Made by a program: the position numbers and the translations under genes. A model generated the notes under the pieces. The model was not told the DNA's origin. It searched no databases and worked only from the letters and a program-made list of their open reading frames with translations. A stretch of 64,000 nt of DNA from Lewinellaceae bacterium (lineage in GTDB: Bacteria > Bacteroidota > Bacteroidia > Chitinophagales > Saprospiraceae): NCBI GenBank assembly GCA_020636325.1, contig JACJYC010000011.1, positions 1 to 64,000 of the forward strand. The letters run 5' to 3'. Shown in pieces: positions 1 to 8,416 of the stretch. Position 1 is the first letter of the stretch. Each line of letters opens with the position of its first letter.

Positions 1-56
1 CAGAAAATCAAGACATCATCAAATAAAAATCAAATACACCCCTTGATTTAGCAAGT

Positions 57-83
57 CAAGCAGCAACGGCAAGTTGCTGCTTG
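57..83. terminator. Stem-loop downstream of the GH78 gene
   Basis: Perfect 11-bp inverted repeat (CAAGCAGCAAC / GTTGCTGCTTG) with a 5-nt loop, just after the stop of the minus-strand rhamnosidase gene. There is no clear T-run, so it may be a 3'-end or processing hairpin rather than a classical terminator. A related sequence (CAAGCAACGGAAAGTCGCTG) recurs near 37182, so this may be a dispersed intergenic repeat. Confidence 0.4.
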
Positions 84-131
84 GCACCCTCAAACCAGGC
101 TACAATAATATAACTTTATCCACCTACCCCA

Positions 132-3100
132 TCACTGCCCAATCACAAACTCAAACTCTCCCGATCCCAGCTCAAAAACCAGGCGATCACCCGCTTTGGA
201 GAGGTATTTCACCCCCTTTGCTTTCTTGACTTTTTTGCCGCTTTCCCGCACCTGTTTCACCGATCCGGCCGGCAGGTACAACCGGGCGGAGGTATTGGGC
301 GGCACAGTGGTTTTGTACGTCAGTTTCCCGTTGTCCATACGCCACTCGCTGGCAATCCGGCCGTACATGGAATCGTAGTATCCTTTGGCCCAGGTCATCC
401 GGCCGGTAGGGTCTGGGGTGGGTTTGAGCACAAAGCGCTTGAACGCCGGTTGTTCGGGGTCCCGCTGGATGCCCAGGGAATAGTTGTACATCCAGGAGGC
501 GACGGCCCCGAAGGCGTAGTGGTTGAAGGAGTTCATACGGTTGTTGCCCCCGAAGCCGTTTTCAATGGTATAGGAATTGAGCCGTTCCCAGATGGTGGTG
601 GCGCCGTTGACGACCGGGTACAGCCACGAGGGATAAGTCTCCTGCTGAAGCAACCGGTAGGCCAGGTCGTCCCTGCCGTTTTCGGATAAGGCCTCTCCGA
701 TATAGGCCGTACCGATGAACCCGGTCATGAGCGAATAGGCGGGGCGCAACATCCCTTCGTCGTCGGTATTTTGGCGGGTAACAGTCTCCGCCAAGTGCTC
801 GACGGCGCCCGCCCGGGAAGCCTCGTCAAACACGCCGAAGGCCAGCGGGATGGCGTAGGAAGCCTGCGTATCAATGGGTTTTCCCTCCACCGTCGGATCG
901 ATGGCGGTAGGCCGCATAAACCCCGTGCTCAAAGCCGAACTGATGGTCTTGTGCGTACCCTTATCCACAAAGACTTCGTTGAAAAACCGTTTGCGGTCCG
1001 CATAACGCTTCCGGAAAAGATCCGCATCCTCCTGTTTGCCGAGCAGGGCGGCCGCCTTGGTCATGATGTCCAGGTCGTACAAATGGTAGGCCGTCCAGAT
1101 CTGGGTGTCGTTGTTTTTATTGTTCTCCGGACTCAGCCAGTCGCCCAGCGGGCCTTCGTTCAGCAGACCGGTTGCGCTGTCGATGCGCGTGTCCAGAAAG
1201 GTCATATACGCTTTCATGGCCGGGTAATGGTCCCGGAGCAGGCTCAGGTCCCCGTATTGCTGATAGGCCTCCCAGGCCACGGTAATGCCGGCGCTTCCCC
1301 ACAGGATCCCGCCGAATCCTCCGCCGACCGGGGCCACATCGGTAAATTTGCCGTCGGCGCCCTGCATATCCCGCATCGCCAGCAGGTGGCGCTTGAAAAA
1401 CTCGTTGACATTGGCCAGGTAGGTGGAGGCCCGGGAAAAAACGCTGATGTCTCCGCTCCAGCCCATGCGTTCGTTCCGGGCTGGGGTATCGGTGGGGATG
1501 GACAGGAAATTGCTCCGCATCGACCAGCTGATATTTTCCCAGAGCTTGGTAACCAACGGATTGGAGGTCTCATATTGCGAAGCCAGCTCGTAAACGGAAC
1601 TGAGCACCTGGCCTTTCACGTCCTCCGGCGCCAGGGCCCTGGGGATGCCCGTGATCTCCACAAAGCGATAACCGTGGAAGGTAAACCGGGGCTGGATGGT
1701 CTCATCTCCTCCCTTAAGCACGTACAGGTCCTGGGTGAGGGCAGCCCGGATGTTCTCGATCATGATCATGCCCGTGTTTTCCTTGTATTCGGGAAGGTCG
1801 GGGTACCTGACCTCCGCGTAGCGCAGGGTGACGGTATCGCCCCGGTTGCCGCCCCTGATGCTGAGCGTGGGAAAGCCGACCATGTTCTGGCCCATATCGT
1901 AGACGAAGATGCCGGGGCGCACCTCTTCAACGCTTTGTGCCGTCATTGTTTTGACGATCCGGACATTTTCGCCGATCTGTCCGACCAGCTGCTGCTGATC
2001 GTAGTTCAGTTGGATGTCCCGGCCGAGAAAATCCTTGAAGCTGCCCGTAACGGCGGTTCCTTCCAGCGGGATGCGGACGGCCGTTTCCCAATGCCGGTCG
2101 TCAAAAGACGAGGTCGACCACCCGGAAACAGCGGCCTCTTTGGTGGCGTCATAGACCTCTCCCTGGAAAAAGCTCCCGTACCGGATAGGGCCGTCGGCGG
2201 TATATTTCCAGTCCTGATCATTGGAAACAATGACCTTCTCGGTGCCGTCGGCGTAGGTAATGACCAGTTTAGCCAACAGCGATTGCCGGTCGCCGAAATA
2301 GTTCCAGTTCTCGCCGCGGTAGGTGATGTTCCCGCTCCACCAGCCCTCGCTCAGCCAGGCGCCCAGGGCATTGCCGCCGCCGCGGTTTATCCCGTCCGTC
2401 ACGTCATAGGTCTGGTACATCTGGGTCTTGTTGTACTGCGTCAATCCGGGGTTGAAATAATCATTCCCGACCCGCCGGCCGTTGAGGTACACCTCGTAGA
2501 TGCCCCGAGCGGTCACGTACAATCTCGCTTTTTTAACGGCCTTATCCGCTGTTTCGAACTCGGTCCGCAGCATGGGAGCGGCATTTCGGCCTGGGTCGGC
2601 GACCGCAAAAACGCCGTCGCCGGCTCCGCTGACCACATAGGCTCCTTCGGCGACCGCGAACTTCCCGTCGCGCTTGTCGAGGAACGGCCGGAAAATGCCG
2701 GCATAGGCCTCGCCCGGGGCCGTGGATTCGGAAAAGATGACGTTGGAAGGCCGGCGGTAATGCCTGACGCGGATATCCGAAAACCGGGCGGTCTGGCCTT
2801 GATCCGCCACAAACCCGATATCGGCCAGCATGGGAAAGGAGAGGTAATCGCCGCCGGGGCCGTCGCCGTAGGGGTTGAGCATCAGGCCCGACAGGACAAA
2901 GGGCGAATCCTGTGCTCCGCTCCGCGTGATCTTATTGGCTTCTTCGCTCCCGTCCATATAAATGTTGAAGACCCCGAAATTGCATTCCACATAAAATTGG
3001 TGACGGTCGTATTTGTTGCCGTCATTGACCAGGGTCGTAGGGATTTCATAGCTTTTAAAGGGCTGATCGGCGCGGTCACCGGGCGCGTATCCGACCCGGT

Positions 3101-3815
3101 AAATGTTGAGGCGGGCTTTTCCGTCCTTTCCGGCGCCGAGACCGGAGATATCGAGCTCAAGGGCCATATAACCCTGATCTTTCTTGTTTTGCATGCCCAG
3201 CAGGTTCCGGTTTTTATCCAGCAGCCGGCGGTCGTTGGCGCCGAAGACAAACGCGGCACGGGTGCTGCCGGATACCTGATCAAGCGCCAGGCCGTACTGC
3301 AATCTGAACATCGACAAATACTGCGCGCATAGCGGCAGGTCCTCCTGGGTGGTCCCTATCCATTGCGCCCCGCCCCAGGCGGCAGCATTGGGGTTGGGGT
3401 CCATCAACCCGGTCTCAAACCAGGAAGAACCGGTGTATGGCTGCCCCTCCCGGTCCCATACCGTCAGGTTCCAGGCGTACCTCGTCCCGGGGTTCAGCGG
3501 TTTTCCCTGGTAGGCGATGCCCAGCGCGAGGCCGGAACCGACCTTGCCGGAATCCCAGACCCGGTTATCCTGTTCATCCGACACCACAATCCGGTAAGCC
3601 TCCTGAACCAGGCCTCTCCGGCCGTCGGCAGCCGTCATTTTCCAGCTGAAATGCGGTTTATCCACGTCGATACCGATCGGTTCCCGGAGGTATTCCACCC
3701 GCAGATCCCCGATATCCGGGCCGGAAAATCCCCGGGCAGGGCCGGCAAGCATCAGTAAAGTCAGTATTGGCAGGATCAGGACCTGAAGTTGAGGTCCTTT
3801 GGTCGGATTAGACAT
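132..3815 (-). CDS. Exported alpha-L-rhamnosidase, GH78
   Basis: About 1227 residues from the ATG at 3815; an in-frame TTG at 3830 is a less likely start. A signal peptide ends near ...GPARG. The protein shows an N-terminal beta-sandwich (VEYLREPIGIDVDKPHFSW), an inserted domain of about 200 residues (roughly 160-370) with a lectin/LamG feel, the Bac_rhamnosid_N lectin-like domain (YVTARGIYEVYLNGRRVG), and the (alpha/alpha)6 catalytic domain. The GH78 signature PTDTPARNERMGWSGD lies near residue 780, with the general-acid Glu in NER; GDWLSPE is near 897 and a C-terminal beta-sandwich follows. The family releases L-rhamnose from pectic side chains in the periplasm or at the surface. It is divergent from the LacI gene, so both may share control. 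Length and insert resemble Bacteroidota PUL rhamnosidases; exact linkage unknown. Confidence 0.9.
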   Translation of the reverse strand: MSNPTKGPQLQVLILPILTLLMLAGPARGFSGPDIGDLRVEYLREPIGIDVDKPHFSWKMTAADGRRGLVQEAYRIVVSDEQDNRVWDSGKVGSGLALGIAYQGKPLNPGTRYAWNLTVWDREGQPYTGSSWFETGLMDPNPNAAAWGGAQWIGTTQEDLPLCAQYLSMFRLQYGLALDQVSGSTRAAFVFGANDRRLLDKNRNLLGMQNKKDQGYMALELDISGLGAGKDGKARLNIYRVGYAPGDRADQPFKSYEIPTTLVNDGNKYDRHQFYVECNFGVFNIYMDGSEEANKITRSGAQDSPFVLSGLMLNPYGDGPGGDYLSFPMLADIGFVADQGQTARFSDIRVRHYRRPSNVIFSESTAPGEAYAGIFRPFLDKRDGKFAVAEGAYVVSGAGDGVFAVADPGRNAAPMLRTEFETADKAVKKARLYVTARGIYEVYLNGRRVGNDYFNPGLTQYNKTQMYQTYDVTDGINRGGGNALGAWLSEGWWSGNITYRGENWNYFGDRQSLLAKLVITYADGTEKVIVSNDQDWKYTADGPIRYGSFFQGEVYDATKEAAVSGWSTSSFDDRHWETAVRIPLEGTAVTGSFKDFLGRDIQLNYDQQQLVGQIGENVRIVKTMTAQSVEEVRPGIFVYDMGQNMVGFPTLSIRGGNRGDTVTLRYAEVRYPDLPEYKENTGMIMIENIRAALTQDLYVLKGGDETIQPRFTFHGYRFVEITGIPRALAPEDVKGQVLSSVYELASQYETSNPLVTKLWENISWSMRSNFLSIPTDTPARNERMGWSGDISVFSRASTYLANVNEFFKRHLLAMRDMQGADGKFTDVAPVGGGFGGILWGSAGITVAWEAYQQYGDLSLLRDHYPAMKAYMTFLDTRIDSATGLLNEGPLGDWLSPENNKNNDTQIWTAYHLYDLDIMTKAAALLGKQEDADLFRKRYADRKRFFNEVFVDKGTHKTISSALSTGFMRPTAIDPTVEGKPIDTQASYAIPLAFGVFDEASRAGAVEHLAETVTRQNTDDEGMLRPAYSLMTGFIGTAYIGEALSENGRDDLAYRLLQQETYPSWLYPVVNGATTIWERLNSYTIENGFGGNNRMNSFNHYAFGAVASWMYNYSLGIQRDPEQPAFKRFVLKPTPDPTGRMTWAKGYYDSMYGRIASEWRMDNGKLTYKTTVPPNTSARLYLPAGSVKQVRESGKKVKKAKGVKYLSKAGDRLVFELGSGEFEFVIGQ

Positions 3816-3899
3816 GATCGGCGATAACAATTTTATAGGTTAAACTGGAAAGAATTGCACAGGCAGCACTACCGGTCAAATAAGCCCAAAAACCAGGAT

Positions 3900-3937
3900 G
3901 GCCGAAAGCAAAATTCAGCGCTTTCGGCCCAAAGGTA
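3900..3937 (-). promoter_or_regulatory. Putative promoter -7 element and 5' hairpin of the GH78 gene
   Basis: Minus-strand TACCTTTG at 3937-3930 matches the Bacteroidota -7 consensus TAnnTTTG; no good -33 TTG lies at the usual distance. Directly downstream is a perfect 10-bp hairpin, GGCCGAAAGC/GCTTTCGGCC (3900-3929, 10-nt loop). The transcript would begin in or next to this hairpin and have a leader of about 100 nt before 3815. Confidence 0.35.
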
Positions 3938-4082
3938 AGATAAAATGCAAAACCCGGATGGTTCTTCTGATTTCGGCCCCGACCGGGAACGAATATTCTA
4001 TCCGGGCTGAACCGGCGCGCACAAAATTTTCCCTTAAAAATTTCCGGATTTTCCATCGGGTAATGAAAATTTTTCTACTTTT

Positions 4083-4098
4083 ATGATAACGTTTGCAT
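4083..4098. promoter_or_regulatory. LacI-family operator O1
   Basis: Pseudo-palindrome ATGATAACGTTTGCAT with the central CG typical of LacI-family operators; 6 of 8 half-site positions are symmetric. It is nearly the same as the site at 4150-4165, 67 bp away centre to centre. It lies between the divergent GH78 and lacI-type genes, so it could serve either direction. Confidence 0.65.
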
Positions 4099-4149
4099 AA
4101 ATTAACACATTTACAAGTTGTAATTAATTAAAAATCAATTGTTTAAATC

Positions 4150-4165
4150 ATGTAAACGTTTTCAT
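4150..4165. promoter_or_regulatory. LacI-family operator O2
   Basis: Pseudo-palindrome ATGTAAACGTTTTCAT; 7 of 8 half-site positions are symmetric. It ends 14 bp before the regulator's start codon, which suggests autoregulation by blocking the promoter or early elongation. Together with O1 it could support repression by DNA looping. Confidence 0.65.
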
Positions 4166-4179
4166 AAATTTACATTTTT

Positions 4180-5211
4180 ATGGCAAGCCTGAAAGATGTA
4201 GCAGAAAAAGCCGAAGTTTCCATAGCCACCGTTTCGCGTGTCATAAACGGGAACAGCCACGTACAAATGGACACCCGGCACAAGGTGCAAAAGGCCATCA
4301 AGGAGCTGAATTACCGGCCGAGCAGGGTGGCGCAGCGGCTCCGTTCAAAAGGCAAGGAGAGCAAGCTGATCGGACTGGTGTTGCCGGATATCGAGAACCC
4401 CTTCTACGTCGACATGATCCGGGGCATTGAAGCCACCGCCTACAATCAGGGCTATTCCGTGATCATCGGCAATTTCTCCCAGAACAAAGCCCGGTCTGAA
4501 ATGTATATCGACATCCTGAAATCAGAAGGGGTCAACGGATTTATCGTCGCGCCGGTGAACAACGAGGACCCCAAGGTCAGGGAACTGATCAAATCAGGCT
4601 ACCAGGTGACGTGTGTGGACCGGGACATGGAAGGCGTCGAGGTCGATTCCGTAAAAATAAATAACGAGGAAGCCGCTTACGGCGCCATAAAACACCTGAT
4701 CAACCTGGGGCATAAGCGCATCGGCCATGTCGGCGGGCAATGGGACATCCCCACCACCAAATCCAGGCTGGCCGGCTACAAACGGGCCTTACTGGAAAGC
4801 GGGCTGCCGATCGAGGAAGAGCTGATCATCACCCGGTCTTCCGATTTTCAGAACGGCGTTGAAGCCACGACCGCCCTCCTGGACCTGAACCGCCCCCCCA
4901 CCGCCGTATTTACCGGCAATAACCTGCTGACCCTGGGCGCTCTGCGGGCCATCCACGCCAGAGAACTGAAGATCCCGTCCGATATCGCCATTGTCGGATT
5001 TGACGACATGTATTGGTCGGAGTTGCTCAACCCGCCGCTCACCGCCGTTCATCAGGACGGCTTTGAGATCGGGAGGAGAGCTACCGAACTGTTGCTGAGC
5101 CGGCTGGTAGAGCCCAATCGCCCCTGCATCAAGGTGATCCTGGACGCCAAACTGAGGATCAGGAAATCGTGCGGCGCCGCACAGAACGGCCGTTTATCAA
5201 CCGATTTATAG
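4180..5211 (+). CDS. LacI/GalR-family transcriptional regulator
   Basis: 343 residues, the usual length. The N-terminal helix-turn-helix with hinge is clear: LKDVAEKAEVSIATVSRVIN (3-22) followed by NYRPSRVAQRLR. The rest is a periplasmic-binding-protein-like effector domain: LIGLVLPDIENPFYVDMIRG, IVGFDDMYWSELLNPPLTAV, and a TELLLSRL tail. The effector is probably a sugar or acid sugar made from the polysaccharide, because the gene heads the catabolic block and is followed within 9 bp by the DapA-family gene. Two operators lie in its own upstream region, so it most likely represses itself and the downstream genes, and perhaps the divergent GH78. Which ligand it binds cannot be read from the sequence. 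Confidence 0.93.
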   Translation: MASLKDVAEKAEVSIATVSRVINGNSHVQMDTRHKVQKAIKELNYRPSRVAQRLRSKGKESKLIGLVLPDIENPFYVDMIRGIEATAYNQGYSVIIGNFSQNKARSEMYIDILKSEGVNGFIVAPVNNEDPKVRELIKSGYQVTCVDRDMEGVEVDSVKINNEEAAYGAIKHLINLGHKRIGHVGGQWDIPTTKSRLAGYKRALLESGLPIEEELIITRSSDFQNGVEATTALLDLNRPPTAVFTGNNLLTLGALRAIHARELKIPSDIAIVGFDDMYWSELLNPPLTAVHQDGFEIGRRATELLLSRLVEPNRPCIKVILDAKLRIRKSCGAAQNGRLSTDL

Positions 5212-5220
5212 ACCATTGTC

Positions 5221-6180
5221 ATGACATCATTATCAAAATATAAAGGCGTCATCGTCCCGTTGGTTACCCCGCTGACGAAAGAAGGACGCCTGGATGAAGC
5301 AGCCCTGGTCAAGATCCTGGCCAATGTCATTGAAGGCGGCGCCGCTCCTTTTGCACTCGGCACCACCGGCGAGGCCATGTCTTTTTCGCTGGAGGAACGT
5401 ATGGCCTTCATGCGCCTGGTCAAAAAACACGCGGGCGATGCGGTGACCTATACGGGCATCACCTGCAACAGTTTTTCGGACACCCTCCGCCTGGCCGGTT
5501 ACGCCGCCGAGTTGGGGTATGACGCCATTGTACCGCACCTGCCCACCTGCTACCCGCTGACCGAGCGACTGATGATCCGATACTACCTGCAACTGGCGGA
5601 AGCCGCTGAGATTCCCGTTTTCCTGTACAATATCCCGGTCACCACCGGCATGTCCATTCCGCTTTCCGCCATCGAAGAATTGAGCCGGCACCCCGGAATA
5701 ATCGGGCTCAAGGATTCGGAGTCGGGGGAAGAGCGATTGCAGCAAAACCTCTCTCGCTGGAAGGACAGGCCGGATTTTCGCTTTTTTCTGGGCAGCGCGG
5801 CCTACGGCGCCAAGGGAATGCTGTACGGCGCGCACGGCGTGGTCCCCAGCATGGGCAACCTCATCCCGGCCCATTACCGGGCGGTGGTCGACTACGGGCT
5901 GGCCGGAAACGCCGAAATGGCCCTCTACTACCAGGGGATCTGCGATGCCGTATCCGATTGCTGCCAGGCCGGCCGAACGGTTGCGGACGCCATTCCGGCC
6001 CTGAAATACATGCTGCACCTGGCGGGATATTGCGATGCGGAAGCAGCCGTACCGATGCAGCAACCTGATCCGGCAAATAAAAAGGCCATTTACCTGGCCT
6101 TTGAGCCGCTGATCGAAAAGTACCAGTTACAGATCAGCCTGAATGCGGCTGAGGGCGTCCCGGCGGGCATAAAGGATTGA
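5221..6180 (+). CDS. DapA/NAL-superfamily lyase or aldolase (2-keto-3-deoxy acid type)
   Basis: 319 residues, a class I aldolase-like TIM barrel. GTTGE (47-51), Tyr in YNIP (136) and the Schiff-base Lys in GLKDSES (Lys164) are present, so it should form a pyruvate-type Schiff base. The family includes dihydrodipicolinate synthase, N-acetylneuraminate lyase, 2-keto-3-deoxy-aldonate aldolases and 5-keto-4-deoxyglucarate dehydratase. A lysine-biosynthesis role is unlikely here: it sits in a sugar-catabolic operon 9 bp after a LacI gene and 24 bp before pdxA2. I infer it cleaves or dehydrates an acid sugar from pectin; Dha aldolase is my preferred hypothesis. A short C-terminal extension follows the barrel. 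Confidence 0.85.
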   Translation: MTSLSKYKGVIVPLVTPLTKEGRLDEAALVKILANVIEGGAAPFALGTTGEAMSFSLEERMAFMRLVKKHAGDAVTYTGITCNSFSDTLRLAGYAAELGYDAIVPHLPTCYPLTERLMIRYYLQLAEAAEIPVFLYNIPVTTGMSIPLSAIEELSRHPGIIGLKDSESGEERLQQNLSRWKDRPDFRFFLGSAAYGAKGMLYGAHGVVPSMGNLIPAHYRAVVDYGLAGNAEMALYYQGICDAVSDCCQAGRTVADAIPALKYMLHLAGYCDAEAAVPMQQPDPANKKAIYLAFEPLIEKYQLQISLNAAEGVPAGIKD

Positions 6181-6204
6181 AACCAGAACCATTATTATTC
6201 AACC

Positions 6205-7242
6205 ATGGAAAAACCTGTTATCGGCATATCAATGGGAGACCCCGCGGGCATCGGACCCGAAATCATCCTGAAGGCCTGCAGCGCCCCGGAGACCGGGGAG
6301 ATCTGCAACCCGGTGGTGGTCGGGGAACAATGGGTGCTGGAAGAAGCCAACCGATCAGTCGGCGCGGAACTGACCCTACGGCCCATCACCCGGATCGCGG
6401 AAGCCCGGTTTGAGCCCGGCATCCTGAATGTGCTGAACCTGGGCGTATTGGAAAAAGCGCCCCTCGAATACGGAAAAGTAAAGGCAGCCTACGGCCACGC
6501 GGCTTTTGAAGCCATTAAAAAGAATATCCAACTGGCCATGGCCGGTGAAATTGACGCTACCGTTACAGCCCCCATCCACAAGGAGGCCCTGAACCTGGCG
6601 GGACACCAATTCGCCGGTCACACGGAAATATACGCCCAATTCACCGGCTCCGGCAAATACGCCATGATGCTGGCGGAGGAAAATTTCCGGATCGTTCATG
6701 TGTCCACGCACGTATCGCTGCGGCAGGCCTGCGACCTGGTGAAGAAGGAAAGAATCCTCGAAGCCATAGAGCTGGCGCACCACGCCTGCCGGCAACTGGG
6801 CATTGGGTCGCCCAGGATTGGCGTTGCCGGCTTGAACCCCCACGCCAGCGACGGCGGATTGTTCGGTTATGAAGAAGCGCAGGAGATCATACCGGCTGTA
6901 GAAGAAGCGACAAGCAAAGGTTACCTGGCCGAGGGGCCCCTGCCCCCCGATACGCTTTATCCCAAAGCTGCAGGCGGTTATTACGACTGCTGCGTGGCCA
7001 TGTACCACGACCAGGGCCATATCCCGTTCAAAGTGCTGGGATTTTCGTGGGATAACCAGGCCGGCAAAATGAAAAAAGTAAAAGGGGTGAACATCACCCT
7101 GGGGCTGCCCATCATCCGGGTCTCCGTGGACCACGGGACCGCCATGGAAATCGCGGGCCTGAACGCGGCCAGTCCGGAAGCCATGACGCTCTCCCTGAAT
7201 TATGCCGTACGATTCTGTCAACAACGAAAAACGGTTGCGTAA
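6205..7242 (+). CDS. pdxA2: PdxA2-like 4-phospho-tetronate dehydrogenase
   Basis: 345 residues, PdxA fold. Seen: GDPAGIGPE (11-19), the GHTE motif, and the three metal-ligand histidines of the family at His169 (STHVSL), His213 (GLNPHAS) and His268 (MYHDQGHIPFK), then NITLGLPIIRVSVDHGTA. Classical PdxA oxidises 4-phosphohydroxy-L-threonine in vitamin B6 synthesis; PdxA2 paralogs next to DUF1537 kinases oxidatively decarboxylate 4-phospho-D-threonate or -erythronate to DHAP and CO2. The stop overlaps the start of the kinase gene by one base (TAATG), so coupling is likely and the catabolic role is favoured. A loop between KVLGF and GVNITLGLP (WDNQAGKMKKVK) is longer than in E. coli PdxA. Confidence 0.88.
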   Translation: MEKPVIGISMGDPAGIGPEIILKACSAPETGEICNPVVVGEQWVLEEANRSVGAELTLRPITRIAEARFEPGILNVLNLGVLEKAPLEYGKVKAAYGHAAFEAIKKNIQLAMAGEIDATVTAPIHKEALNLAGHQFAGHTEIYAQFTGSGKYAMMLAEENFRIVHVSTHVSLRQACDLVKKERILEAIELAHHACRQLGIGSPRIGVAGLNPHASDGGLFGYEEAQEIIPAVEEATSKGYLAEGPLPPDTLYPKAAGGYYDCCVAMYHDQGHIPFKVLGFSWDNQAGKMKKVKGVNITLGLPIIRVSVDHGTAMEIAGLNAASPEAMTLSLNYAVRFCQQRKTVA

Positions 7243-8402
7243 TGCATATTGTCATAGCAGATGATCTGACCGGCGCTGCGGAAATCGCCGGCGTAGGACT
7301 CAGCAGGGGCCTCAGGGGGATGGTCTCCACGGCGATCAGCCCCGAAAACAATATCGATCTGTATTGTTTTGCGACGGATACCCGGTCTTACGCCAAAGAG
7401 GACATCCGGCATTGGATCATCGACTATACAACGGCCCTGAAAGCGCTCAAACCCCGGATTTTCTATAAAAAGATCGACTCCACCTTCCGGGGGAACGTCA
7501 TGCAGGAATGCGAAGCCTTTGCAAAAGCGCAAGGGTTGGATAAAGTCCTCATCCTGCCGGCAAACCCCAGCCTGAACCGGATCGTGAAGGACGGAACCTA
7601 CTTCATCAATGATGTGCCGCTGGCTGAGGTGAGCTATTTCAGAAGGAAAACCTCCTCCAGACTGCTCGACCTGATCAACCCGGCCTATCAGCACCAGACC
7701 AAGGTGATCAAGGAACTGTCGGAGCTCAACGGACCCGGCTACTATATCGGTGAAGTGGAAAATTACGGCGACCTGCTGAAGTGGGCCTCCCTTTCCAATG
7801 AGCCCGTTGCCTTATGCGGCGGCAGCGATTTTTTCGACGCTCTGCTGCAATTCAACGGCTACGAACAGCGGGAGAACGGTCAGGCGGAAATCGGGTTCGG
7901 CGAACGCCACCTGATTATCCTGGGCAGCGCCAATCAGGACAAGGATATTTCCATCAACCGGTTTTCCGACCGGCGTTTTGCCGTTTCCAATATGCCCCGG
8001 AAGATTTTTACCGACGCCGCGTTTTCCCCGGAAGAAACCGGCCTTTGGGTCAGGGAGATCCTGGCGCTGTACCAGACCGCCGACCGGGTGGTCCTCACGA
8101 TGCACTATCCGGACCTGCCCTTTGAGGAAAGGCCGCACCTGAAAATGGCGCTCGGGGAACTGATCCACACATTATTGGAACAGATCTCCATCGATGAACT
8201 CTTTGTAGAAGGCGGCGCGACCTCCTACGCCATCCTGAAGCGACTGGAAGCCGACCGGCTCATCCCGGTACAGCAACTGGCAAGGGGCGTTACCCGGATG
8301 GAACTGGACCGGTACGAGTCCCTGAAAATGACCGTTAAGCCCGGAAGCTACAAATGGCCGGAGACGATCTGGCCGGAGGTAAAGAAAATGATCCTAAAAT
8401 AA
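7242..8402 (+). CDS. DUF1537 four-carbon acid sugar kinase (DtnK/OtnK type)
   Basis: 386 residues. N-terminal substrate-binding domain with MHIVIADDLTGAAEIAGVGL and TDTRSYAKED, then YKKIDSTFRGN and NPSLNR; C-terminal nucleotide-binding half with ILGSAN and the glycine-rich VEGGATSYAIL. Characterised family members phosphorylate D-threonate (DtnK) or 3-oxo-tetronates (OtnK) at O4. Direct overlap with pdxA2 points to the DtnK-PdxA2 pairing, which yields DHAP. Its tail (PGSYKWPETIW) is unlike the common ending, and overall it is somewhat divergent, so the exact substrate is open. Confidence 0.85.
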   Translation: MHIVIADDLTGAAEIAGVGLSRGLRGMVSTAISPENNIDLYCFATDTRSYAKEDIRHWIIDYTTALKALKPRIFYKKIDSTFRGNVMQECEAFAKAQGLDKVLILPANPSLNRIVKDGTYFINDVPLAEVSYFRRKTSSRLLDLINPAYQHQTKVIKELSELNGPGYYIGEVENYGDLLKWASLSNEPVALCGGSDFFDALLQFNGYEQRENGQAEIGFGERHLIILGSANQDKDISINRFSDRRFAVSNMPRKIFTDAAFSPEETGLWVREILALYQTADRVVLTMHYPDLPFEERPHLKMALGELIHTLLEQISIDELFVEGGATSYAILKRLEADRLIPVQQLARGVTRMELDRYESLKMTVKPGSYKWPETIWPEVKKMILK

Positions 8403-8416
8403 GCGAAGACCAGCAC

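Noticed and set aside
771..3332. 853-residue open frame on the + strand opposite the GH78 gene
   Set aside because: Shadow of the minus-strand gene, caused by GC-rich codon use; no recognisable domains, while the opposite strand has clear GH78 motifs.
5221..6180. DapA for lysine synthesis
   Set aside because: Operon context (LacI, PdxA2, DUF1537, symporter) is catabolic; the family has many non-lysine members with the same Lys/Tyr residues.
8354..8416. Upstream start for the SSS transporter
   Set aside because: Would overlap the kinase gene and put a polar 21-residue leader before the first membrane helix; the ATG at 8417 is better.
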